From Fulvia fulva (Eukaryota > Ascomycota > Dothideomycetes > Mycosphaerellales > Mycosphaerellaceae), in the NCBI RefSeq assembly GCF_020509005.1, contig NC_063015.1:1-64000 (forward strand): 64,000 nucleotides of DNA, written 5' to 3'. Positions within the stretch are counted from its first letter, which is position 1; every line of letters begins with the position of its first letter. A program made the translations under genes and the position numbers. Shown here piece by piece: positions 20,012 to 29,159 of this stretch. Below the pieces are notes generated by a model. That model was not told the DNA's origin, did no database searches, and worked only from the letters and a program-made list of their open reading frames with translations.

Positions 20012-22983
20012 TCACCCCTCAGGAGCCCAAAGCAAATACCTATCCGGCAGAAACAAAATCGCCTCCCCCTCCACCCGTCCCTGCAATCTCAGCGGCAACT
20101 CATTCGGCCCCGGAAACCTCTCCACCTCTTTCCTAACAAACCCATACACCTCCGCACTCGTCGGTCTATCACCGGGACCAAGACTAGTGCACCTCTTAAC
20201 AATAATCTTCATAGCCTCAGGATAAAACGCATCTGCCGCATCACTCAACCGATTCTCCCGCTCTGTCGTGATGAACGTGACGCTAGGGGGTAAGGCCTGG
20301 TTCATCAGTGTGACCATCATGCGGCCGAGGGAGTAGATGTCGCATTTCGGGGTTGTGGGGTTGTTGCGGTTGAGGATGTTGTCGATGGGTGCGCCGGGGA
20401 GGCCGTACTGGACTTGTTCCTGTTTGTTCGTTAGTTATTATCGGTGAGCCAAGTGGGGTATAGTACTGACAGGAGCTTGATACTCTGCGGTACCGCCAAG
20501 GATCTTGCCACTCTGCTGGGCGTCTACGGGATAGGCGATGCCGAAATCGCCGAGCTGCCTGGTCGTTAGTGGGCCGTACAGTATGCGATCGTTCGGTTGC
20601 AACTGACCTTGACAGTTGGGATATCTGCCCAGCAGGAGGTTCGAGGCTTGCTCAGCATGACTGGGACTTTGTTAATGACACTTCAGACACGAGGGAACCT
20701 TTTGATCTTACCATTCACGGGCTTGACATCGAAGTGCATGTACTGTGTCCAATTTTGCGGCTTATTCTTCGCATCGTTTGGGAGGTAGCCACTGTGCAAA
20801 AGACAGAGAGCAGAAGTCAGATTCTCAAGAATTGCCCACATGACACGCACGGGTACAAGCCTGAAAAGGTCAGCTATCTTCAATCTCGAGACACAGACAG
20901 AGATCGACTCACGTCTGTATGCGCTTGCCAGTGGACGTCACAGGCTTACTGCGACTGAATAGCTGATACTCTTTCAGCAGCGACTCCAGCGTGCCATGTT
21001 CGCAGTATTCCATGTAGATGCGATACATCTTCAACCTGGCATACGTTGCATCCGCAATGTATCGGACGACGTTCTCGTTCGAGGGGAGGCCCGCTAGAGC
21101 TCGGGACACAATCACTTCGTAATGCGCGCTACCCATATCACGACGGAATCGCACATTGTCCCAGCCTTCGGTCAAGTATGAGTCCTTCAGAACCACACGG
21201 GTGATTATTGTGCCATGATCACTGTACTGTACCCAGATCCCCGCGTGACCATATGTGCCTTCACCGAGTGTGTCCTTGAAACTCCAGCGTCCTGGTAGTC
21301 CTTCAGGCGTGCCGAAGCCTAAGTCGATGGCTGTCTGCTGTTTGCTCTCGGGTGCTTCCACTGCCGCGACTGGAGCGGCTGGAACCGTCTCACGCGGCAT
21401 GTATGGGCCTCCACCTTTCATAACATGTTCTTGCAGAGCTCTGAACCGCTCGTTGAACACCTCGTCGACATCGTGATCTCGACCGTCTGGAAATCGCTCC
21501 TTGTCCCAGGCGAGGATGTAGTGACGTTTACGTTCCGCCAGCACAGTGTCCGTCAAGATCGGTACATACTCCTCCCATGATAGCTCCAATGGCCACGGAG
21601 GGGGCGAGATGTAGATATTGTAGCGGTCGAGGCTGTTCACATTTGCAAGCAGCTGTGAGAACGCTTGCATCCTTGCGGGAGTCCTGCCAGTGCTGAAGTT
21701 GGCGTGGGCACGAAGTGCCATCCAATTACTGAGGCAATCCTCGAGGGCAGGTAGGTACGGCCTATCTCCCTTGAGAAGCTTACTACGCATTTTGGCGTGT
21801 CTTTGCTTGAGCTCGCGGGCTTTGACTTTGTTGCCTGCTATGCGCTCCTTGTCCATGGCTTCTTCCCAGAGAGGGTCAAAGTACGATCGTTCCTTGTCCA
21901 TGACAGCTTGACGTAGCGTCTTTTCCACGTAATCGGCAGGCGACTGGCCTACTATCCATTCTGGCGGCTCCATAGCAAAAGCCTGATCTTTGCAACGTAG
22001 GGAGTTCGCTCTTTCGAATAGCGTATCAAAGTCCTTCGCGATGTGTCGGAAGACCTCGGCACTGGCAACCGAAACCAGTTCAGCATTGAGCGCCTGCCAT
22101 GAAGCCTTCCATCTTAAAGGCACGTCCGCAATAGGCTGCAGAAAAGAATGTTAGCTGTGTTTGACACCTTACCAGTGATACGACCATGAATCAACGCTTT
22201 AGCGACCCCGACACATACCTCAACTGGCGGCACAACCTTCCGCGGAGTAGGCCAAATCGGATCGTGACCCTCATCCGCCAAATCTCGCGCCTTCGCATAC
22301 GCAGCCTCATCGAAGTCGGGAGAGTCTTTCCACACATCGTCGAATCTCTCAAGCTCCCCTTTCACGACTGCTCGTCGTAGATCTTCGAAATACTGGCGAT
22401 TCAGTGGGCGTGACAAGTCCAGAACGCATATCTTCAGCTTGTTGAAGGCATAAGCTTGTTCTGCTCGCTCTCGTAGGGCTTGTGCACTCTTCTTGGTTCC
22501 CTCAGGCGAGCTTTCAAGCAGCTTGAATAAGTCGTCCCAGCCTTGCCGCCATTCTGCTTCAAGGGTTGCTTCATCTTTCTCTTCCGGAGGTTCGTCAGCT
22601 GAGCCGCCCGCTGGGCCACCTGCATGCTGTTCGCCAACACTGCCGTCCGGAAGAGGTGCGGCCCCGGCGTCATTTGTATCGTATTCATCTTCTTCGGCAA
22701 TCGGATCAAGGGCGTCGTTCTTGGGCAGCTTGCGCTTCTTGTTGTCCTCCTTGGTGCTCTGAACTTCACCATCGTTCTTTCGCTTCTTGCTTGCCCCTGT
22801 GGAGCTTTTCCCATTAGTACTCTTCGATGCACCAGCCCTGTCATCCGCTGCCTTATCAGCATCTGCTGCCGCTGCTGCTGCTGCTGCTGACGCACTGCGA
22901 GTCACCCGGGAGTTCTCCTGGCTTTGCTGGCCATCCTGCTTTTTGGCGGTTGCTCTCGTGGTCCTCTTATCCTTGTCTGCCAT
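20012..22983 (-). CDS. Divergent serine/threonine protein kinase with long basic N-terminus, six exons
   Basis: Six exons (22983-22219, 22135-20913, 20860-20712, 20660-20608, 20554-20471, 20419-20012) sum to 2682 bases, 893 residues. The five introns are 83, 52, 51, 53 and 51 bases, each GT-AG, the first with a clear GCTAAC branch. Residues 1-110 are Lys/Ala/Asp-rich with KKRK patches (possible nuclear signals) and an Ala run. The middle is helical and Trp-rich without a known domain. The kinase domain begins near residue 530: glycine loop LGEGTYGHAGIW, the VxLK lysine in RVVLKDSY, catalytic loop HFDVKPVN, DFG in LGDFGIAYP, and GTAEYQAPEQ. Phe replaces Arg of the HRD motif, so it is a non-RD kinase. 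It is divergent from RACK1. Substrate and pathway are unknown. Confidence 0.87.
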
Positions 22984-23597
22984 GACAGACTTACCTGTAG
23001 AAGTCGATCAAGTAGGATGGACAGCATGGCAGAGCTCCACAGTGCAGTAGTGGCCGAGCCTCCGCATTTGGACAAACTCCATTGTTAGACACGCTGCTCG
23101 GACAAAGACAAAGGACGACCAGTGCAAGGCACATTTGGCGTAGCCAGTGACATCATCAACATTTTGGAAGACCGGATGACCACGTCGGTGTGCCATGGTG
23201 GCAGCCATTTACCGTTGAGATTGGGCGTCGCGGCTGCTGCTCTGGATGCTGCCCTGGATGGTGGCCAAGTGGTCATGATCGCCGTCGAGGGAGCCATGAA
23301 AAATGATATATCCGGGATATACGAGCGTAGCGTACATGTATCACGCGCCATACATGATGATGTCTGATAGAGCAATACAGAAGAGAAGGAAGGCGATGGT
23401 GTTGCCCTGTCACCTGTCAAGTGCGACGCGGAAGTCGGGCCCGAGGCGGCCGCTATTCAATGCTTGGCACAATTCTCCCACCTCAAATCGGCCATGGAAC
23501 TTTTCGCGGACTGTTCGTGAAGACAGCAAGAACATCCACCGCCCCTTCCTCACCTCCCTCCACCACCGCCAACGACACCGACACCGACACCGACACG
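22984..23597. promoter_or_regulatory. Upstream region shared by the kinase and RACK1 genes
   Basis: This 614-base gap separates divergent start codons. The last 80 bases before the RACK1 ATG are C-rich with few G, as in many highly expressed fungal ribosomal genes. A hexamer, roughly ACACCG, repeats about four times and ends at the start codon (23574-23597). No gene is seen in it. Confidence 0.45.
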
Positions 23598-24793
23598 ATG
23601 GCTGAGCAACTCGTACTCCGCGGCACCCTCGAGGGCCACTCCGGCTGGGTCACCAGCTTGGCCACCTCGCTCGAGAAGTGAGATCGACACCATCGTCGCA
23701 GCGCAAGAGAAGCACAATACTAACATAACCACACGCAGCCCCAACATGCTCCTGTCGGGTTCGCGTGACAAGACGCTGATCATCTGGAACTTGACGCGCG
23801 ACGACACCAGCTACGGCTACCCCAAGCGCTCGCTCCACGGCCACTCGCACATCGTCTCCGACTGTGTCATCTCCTCCGACGGCGCCTACGCTCTGTCCTC
23901 CTCCTGGGACAAGACCCTGCGCCTGTGGGAGCTCTCCACGGGCCAGACCACCCGCCGCTTCGTCGGCCACAACAACGACGTCCTCTCCGTCTCCTTCTCC
24001 GCCGACAACCGCCAGATCGTCTCCGGCTCGCGGGACCGCACCATCAAGCTGTGGAACACCCTCGGCGACTGCAAGTACACCATCACCGACAAGGGCCACA
24101 CCGAGTGGGTTTCCTGCGTGCGCTTCTCGCCAAACCCACAGAACCCAGTCATCGTCTCTGCTGGTTGGGACAAGTACGTCAAGGTATGTACAACAATCAC
24201 TCCCTTCAACACCCCCTCCACATGATGCTACAACAAAGTATTTGCTACTTCAGAGCCTACGGGCCATGAGACACACTTTGCCTCACCGGCGCACTGATCT
24301 CACTTCGAACACATGACTGTCGATCGATCACACATTCGACGCCCGCGATATTGACTTCGATCACCAGGTCTGGGAGCTCTCCACCTGCCGCCTGCAGACC
24401 GACCACATCGGCCACACCGGCTACATCAACACCGTCACCATCTCCCCAGACGGCTCCCTCTGCGCCTCCGGTGGCAAGGACGGAACCACCATGCTGTGGG
24501 ACCTGAACGAGTCCAAGCACCTCTACTCCCTCCAGGCCGGTGACGAGATCCACGCCCTCGTCTTCTCGCCAAACCGCTACTGGTTGTGCGCTGCCACCGC
24601 CAAGGAGATTGTCATCTTCGACCTCGAGAAGAAGAGCAAGGTCGACGAGCTCCGCCCAGACTTCATCGAGGCTGGAGGCAAGGCCCGTGACCCAGAGTGT
24701 GTCTCCCTCGCATGGTCCGCCGATGGCCAGACCCTGTTCGCTGGTTACACCGACAACAAGATCCGCGCCTGGGGTGTCATGTCCCGCGCTTAA
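23598..24793 (+). CDS. cpc-2: RACK1 / CPC-2, guanine nucleotide-binding protein beta-like
   Basis: Three exons (23598-23677, 23739-24183, 24368-24793) encode 316 residues, the normal RACK1 length. Intron 1 is 61 bases with a textbook TACTAAC branch; intron 2 is 184 bases, unusually long for this window, and holds a snoRNA. The protein is a seven-bladed WD40 propeller: [16 protein letters not shown] opens blade 1, and Trp-Asp type repeats end LIIWNL, LRLWEL, IKLWNT, VKVWEL, TMLWDL, IVIFDL and IRAWGV. RACK1 sits on the 40S ribosomal subunit near the mRNA exit, and in fungi (CPC-2, Cpc2, Asc1) acts in translation control, amino-acid starvation signalling and development. Codon use is strongly C-ending, unlike its neighbours, consistent with very high expression. 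Confidence 0.97.
24218..24301 (+). ncRNA. C/D-box snoRNA, U24 (snR24/SNORD24) type, inside RACK1 intron 2
   Basis: Within the second RACK1 intron, a C box ATGATGC lies at 24222-24228 and a D box CTGA at 24294-24297. Between them is TATTTGCTACT (24239-24249), followed at once by a D'-like TCAGA, then a C'-like ATGAGAC (24266-24272). The 11-mer is the perfect complement of AGTAGCAAATA, a deeply conserved stretch of large-subunit rRNA, and is the known antisense element of U24. Family knowledge: yeast U24 (snR24) lies in an intron of ASC1, the RACK1 gene, so gene and guest agree. U24 directs 2'-O-methylation of 25S rRNA. Ends are approximate; a terminal stem is weak. The D-box guide differs from what I recall of yeast. 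Confidence 0.85.
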
Positions 24794-24802
24794 GCGCATC
24801 GC

Positions 24803-24882
24803 AATGCAATTCAATGCAGCAGAATGCAACTCAATGCAAGACATCGCACGACATCGCAGCACAATGCACACCAATGCAAGAG
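24803..24882 (+). repeat. 10-bp periodic array just after the RACK1 stop codon
   Basis: Eight consecutive 10-base units of the form A-A/T-T/C-GCA plus four variable bases begin ten bases after the stop codon (24803, 24813 and so on to 24873). Six read AATGCA and two ATCGCA. Weaker units continue to about 24912. The array would lie in the 3' untranslated region of the mRNA. Its exact 10-base phase is unusual; the function is unknown. Confidence 0.75.
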
Positions 24883-25742
24883 AATCGCAAATGCATCGCA
24901 AGAATATCGCAGCAAACGAGATGATGAGAGATGGAATATGGCACGTTGATGCGCGATACGAGGATCATTGGTCATTGCTCGATTGGGGTTGTAAGAGTCG
25001 CTGGCCTCTGACTTCCGATGAAAGGTCGCAGCGGTGCACATGCCAGGTAGAACGAAACGATAGAATGCTTCTTTCACGTTTTCAGTGCAAGCTCAAGGTA
25101 TCTTAAAAGTCCTGTTACATCAAAAAGACACCCTTCCCAAGCTGCATCTCTCCTTCCATGCACTTCCTCAGTCTATACCTGAACGCTTTATTCTTGCGAT
25201 CCGTCACATCAGCAAACGCAAGTCCTTCATCGCCCTCAGCTCCACTATCCATCCCCCTTTCCCTCGCTCTGTTAACTCCCACATAGTACACCTGCAACAC
25301 CACAGTAACCCCAGCCCAACAGCAGCAGCACACGCCACAATAACCGTACTCTTCGCAGCAACATACATACTCCGACGCAACCTCACCTCTAAATGTCAGT
25401 GGCCCAACAATATTAATATTCCCCAAAACAAAAATCTCATCAACCAAAATAGCATTCCTCGTAACCTTCTTCGTGTGACCGGCGTAGTGCGCCGCTTCGC
25501 TGCTTCGCCGCTTCTCAACAGCGGGAAACAGGATCCGATCACGTTCGTCAGGGTCAAGTAAATAATTTCCGGTTGACCGGGCGGCTTTGTTGGGGTTCGG
25601 GGAGGAAGGCTATCAGGGCGCCGGGGAGGGGGATGAGGAGGGCAGCGAGGTGGGTCGAGTAGAGGATTGCGGGAATAATGGTAATGTAGCCGGGGGGGGG
25701 CTGTTTGGGTGGAGTCGTGGCTGGGGTTCTTGATGGTTGTGG

Positions 25743-25772
25743 TTGTGATTGTGATTGTGATTGTGATTGTGG
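25743..25772. repeat. Microsatellite (TTGTGA)5 within the transporter pseudogene
   Basis: Five consecutive TTGTGA units, the last ending in G, with G-rich flanks. On the coding strand it gives a Thr/Ile-type hydrophilic repeat that does not belong in a transporter, so it probably arose after inactivation. Confidence 0.85.
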
Positions 25773-26325
25773 CTTGGAAGGAGGGATGAGACGGCGCGCC
25801 GTTGGGGACGGAGGGGAGGGGGGGGATGCAGAGTAGATTGTGCTTGAGAGGCATGTTTGAGGATCTTGGAGACGTTCCCGTACTTGCTCTCCTTTTCCCT
25901 TGAGGTGTCCTTTCTCGATTCCGGTTTGGTTCTCCCTCAACCGCTGGATCGCGCAGATCTTCCCCGCGTGCGAGAGGCGCGAGGCGCGAGGTCATGGGGT
26001 TATCGGGCAGGAGGACGAAGGTCCAGATCCCCACGCTGCAGGTGAAGAGCCCCACGACCGGGACCACGATCTGCCAGCTGCAGAACGTAGTCGTAGTAAC
26101 GAGTTGGAACCAGTAGGAGACCAGACTGCCGAGGAAAGATTGTGCCCGTTCCCGCGTGCCCTAGGTACCAGATCCCCGACCCGTGGCGGTTGCTCGTGGC
26201 GTTTATTACCACGTGCTCGTGATGAGGATTAAACTGGGGGCCACGGCGCTTTCAAAGACGTCGAGAAGGACCCGTGTAGCGTGTAGCCACCGGCGCTGGG
26301 TAATGCTTACATGCCACACGCTCGT

Positions 26326-26353
26326 GACGGTGACGATGACGATGACGATGACG
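26326..26353. repeat. Microsatellite (GATGAC)n within the transporter pseudogene
   Basis: About four units of GATGAC with one variant (GGTGAC). It lies between the N-terminal and the central blocks of the transporter remnant, where coding similarity is lost. Confidence 0.8.
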
Positions 26354-26817
26354 CCCCAGGAGGAAGACCATAGCGCCGAGATGCTTTGCCGTGGGGAAGC
26401 GCTGCAATCCCGACCGCGTGCGGGATTCTCAAACGCCAGGTGGGAGACGTGGAACGATCAGGGGCGAGGTTGGAGAGTTGGGCTTTGGTCGTGTTGGTGG
26501 TTTCTTCCCTCCAGGGGCATGACGTTTGCGTGGGTGAGTGGAGTCTTGTTGAGGTATTGGAGGCAGTAGTAGGACCGCATTAGAGGCATGATCATGCGGT
26601 CGATCTTTATTCCGAGGGCCTTTTCGACGTCGAGGGACTTGGGTTGGGTGGAGTGGAGTTTTCATGGCGGAGGAAGTCGAGGGCGGCGTCGGCGTGGTGG
26701 ATGGCTTCGGCATTGGCATGGTTGATGTTTTTGATCTCGCCGATCTTCGTCGGCTGCTGAGGCTGGAGATGTAGTGGCCTCGATGTCTTTCTTTTCCAAG
26801 GACGATGAGTGCGACAT

Positions 26818-27300
26818 CGTCTAGGAGTCGGGTCAAGGTAGATTGAGACTTGCTCTGGACCTGTGCAGACACCGGACTTCTGGACATCACATCAAGCTGA
26901 TTAATAGACCTCCAACTCGCAGGAACCATCTGCCGTGGTGGCAGAACCAAGTTCGAGTACTCGATAGGCCTGTTCTGCCCGTCGGCTTGGAGAGATAGCG
27001 ATTCATGTCTATCCAGTGCGACTCGTGGCTACCGATGTTTGGACGAAGGGCCTTTTTCGAAAACTGCATAGTCTCCACGAGGAGACTCGCCTATAGGCCC
27101 TATTTGGGCAGCTGCAAGGATGGGCCGGGATGTTTGCGATGTCATAGATGAGGCGGAAATGCGTGGTTGACGATCCTGTCTGTAAGTCGCTGTCATTCCT
27201 GTTGAAGGTGTTCACGCACCGTGAGCGATTTCCGTATGTCTTACGAAGTGAGATGACTTCGCGATCGGTTTCGGATGCTGCTTGAGACCATTGGACATGC
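26818..27300. other. Spacer before the transposon block, nothing recognised
   Basis: The 483 bases between the transporter remnant and the first terminal repeat contain short minus-strand open frames (for example 27078-26887) without recognisable domains. It could hold a second, older gene remnant. Confidence 0.35.
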
Positions 27301-27423
27301 GGTGAATTACTCCGACAGGGACAATTATGTCAAGAATTACTACGACAGGGACCATTATGTAGTTCTTACTCCGACAGGGACTTGCACGGTATCCATATTA
27401 CTGCCACAGGGACCATTATCGCC
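27301..27423 (+). repeat. Left terminal inverted repeat of X1, four ~30-base iterations
   Basis: The repeat is built of four degenerate units of about 30 bases sharing the core TTACTCCGACAGGGAC (variants TTACTACGACAGGGAC and TTACTGCCACAGGGAC). Copies at 36695-36817 (inverted) and 51319-51441 match it at more than 90% by eye. Unlike the interior it keeps many CA and TG dinucleotides. Confidence 0.85.
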
Positions 27424-27459
27424 AATGACACAAATGAAGTACTATAGCCAGGTAGAGCT

Positions 27460-27518
27460 TCCTATATCGCTTTAACCTGCTCACCTGTTCTTACAGAGCA
27501 GGTTAAAGCGATATAGGA
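27460..27518. repeat. Perfect 23-bp hairpin inside the left end of X1
   Basis: Arms 27460-27482 and 27496-27518 are perfect reverse complements (TCCTATATCGCTTTAACCTG followed by CTC) around a 13-base loop. It lies about 35 bases inside the terminal repeat. The right end of X1 and the end of X2 have a different, imperfect hairpin at the matching place. Confidence 0.9.
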
Positions 27519-27680
27519 GCAACAAATCAAGTAGCATAGGTAGGCAAAGGGGAGTTAATAGCTATGTCCGTATAACCGTACTTTACTTCGTTCTCTTGTT
27601 CCCTAGACCTTATCTAGTTATAGGCGCTTTCCCTATAGTGTATTCGGTATTGATCTAATAAACTACTAGCAACAATGATG

Positions 27681-27985
27681 ACGACGACGACATAGTCGGT
27701 AGCTCCGGCTAGAACATATAAGTCAGACTCGTGTCTTGATTAATCTTAGTTAAGGTACTTACCTTACGTTAAGTATCGAGTAACAATCTAACATGTTTCT
27801 AGTATACCTAACGACGATAATAACGACGATAAAGTCGGCGGCGGCGACTTCGATCTAGGCTCCGGCCATAATATATATATTAAATCATATCCTCGGCTTT
27901 AGTTAAGACACTTCACGTTAAGTATCGAGTAACGATCTAATATATTACTAGTACTAACGATAACGACGACGAAGACGACACGGCT
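27681..27985. repeat. Two-copy imperfect tandem repeat, unit about 142 bases
   Basis: Both copies contain an AGTCGG start, GCTCCGGC, ACGTTAAGTATCGAGTAAC and a run of ACGACGA-like triplets, in the same order and spacing. The copies differ mainly by C/T and G/A changes. It lies in the interior of X1; function unknown. Confidence 0.6.
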
Positions 27986-28519
27986 AGTCCCTCCTCTACG
28001 TAAGTCTTACTCCTTAGCCTTAAACACGATCGGCAAGCTTATCGTTCTCTTAACCCTTTACGTCCTCGAAGCTAATATGTCTTAGCGTACCGCTACCTAC
28101 TCCTAAGAAGAAGAGAGATCGTCCTACGGGTACGACGAAAGTCACTCGTAGGCGACCTATAGTCGCTAGTAAATAGTAGTCGTGGTCTACTACGAAGTAG
28201 GTAGCTTACGAGCTAAATGCTTATCTTAATAAGAACGCTACTAGCGAGCTTCGTAAAGCTACGTACGTCGGTAATATTATAGAGCGCCCTAAGCTTCGTA
28301 AAGCTCGCCTAATACTATACCGTCGCTATATTAGCCGTATTACCGAGGGTAATACGAGTAATAGGTACTAGCATTACTCTATAGCTAGTCGTACTACTAT
28401 CGGCGTTAGCGTCGACGCTATAAATCGGTATACCTAGTACCGCTACTAACGTAAGGATTATAATTAGCTTTAGGGTATGTCTGTCTATTTCTACTCTACT
28501 CGAATAAACTCTCTTAGCC

Positions 28520-28629
28520 GCGTATCGTCTTATTAACCTGCTCTTATTATGTTATTAACCTGCTCGTATTATCTTATTAACCTACTCGTATCGTCTTATT
28601 ACCCTACTCGTACCTCTCGTTTATTCACC
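28520..28629. repeat. Tandem repeats of about 25 bases next to gypsy element A
   Basis: Units contain CTTATTAACCTRCTCGTAT and similar. The same repeat family is found at 36391-36565 on the other side of element A and, inverted, at 51575-51650 and 51893-52012. Element A is inserted within this array. Confidence 0.7.
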
Positions 28630-28813
28630 TATTACGGGTAGCCCGCGACCCCCTACTATAGCTACGTCGGCCCGGCTAAACCGCGGACCTTCCGTATCGG
28701 GTTAGCGCGGCTTAGCTTTACTTTATAACTTCGCCGCGCCTCGCGCTCCTCTTTCGTAGCTTCGTAGAACAATAACTATCTCGTTCGGACCCTATAATAC
28801 GCGCGCCCTTATA
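28630..28813 (+). repeat. 5' LTR of gypsy element A
   Basis: 184 bases, matching 36202-36385 except for a few C/T and G/A differences, and inverted at 53462-53645 and 60319-60502. Preceded by TCACC. Confidence 0.93.
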
Positions 28814-29159
28814 GTTTGTTCTACTACTCTACCTAGATCGCGGATCTAGGTAAGGGACGCGTAATAATAGGAATAGATAGAACCGTAGAACTCGAGGACG
28901 CGTAGAGTCGTATTAGAATATAGAACACGGTAAGGCGTATAGCGCGTAGATACCTAGACAACGTAACGTAGCGACATTATTAGTAGGTAGTCGCGCGCTC
29001 GTAGATAGTTAGGATATAGGCACCGTCACGCCTCCCCCGAACCTAGACAACATAACTTTATAAATAGCGAACGGCGGTATACTACCGCTACCTAAGCCTA
29101 AGGGCAAAAGTAAGTAGCGTACATCTCTTTTCCCCGACCTCTCCTCTTTCCCTTAGAGT

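Larger units (their letters stand above)
25115..26817 (-). pseudogene. DAL5-like MFS transporter (allantoate permease family), frameshifted
   Basis: Blocks of an anion:cation symporter-type MFS protein appear in order on the minus strand but in several frames: start at ATG 26817 (MSHSSSLEKKDIEATT), then IKIDRMIMPLMRSYYCLQYL and NKTPLTHANVM near 26600-26530, SYWFQLVTTTTFCSWQIVVP and GLFTCSVGIWTFVLLPDNP near 26120-26010, ENQTGIEKGHL and DPQTCL near 25930-25860, AGHTKKVTRNAI near 25470, NIVGPLTFRGEV near 25420, and the family's typical end DVTDRKNKAFRY near 25180. Normal members have about 500 residues and 12 helices; here at least four frame changes and missing helices occur. Short repeats inside the gene (25743-25772 and 26326-26353) may mark slippage. 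There is no mass of TAG/TAA codons, so decay looks like indels rather than RIP. Confidence 0.8.

Noticed and set aside
25115..25447. 110-codon frame as a small cysteine-rich protein gene
   Set aside because: Its ends match the C-terminal blocks of DAL5-like transporters, and the cysteine-rich middle is an out-of-frame reading of a membrane helix.
27301..27423. Regular spaced repeats resembling a CRISPR array
   Set aside because: Units are adjacent and degenerate, there are no spacers, the context is a eukaryotic transposon end, and it recurs inverted.
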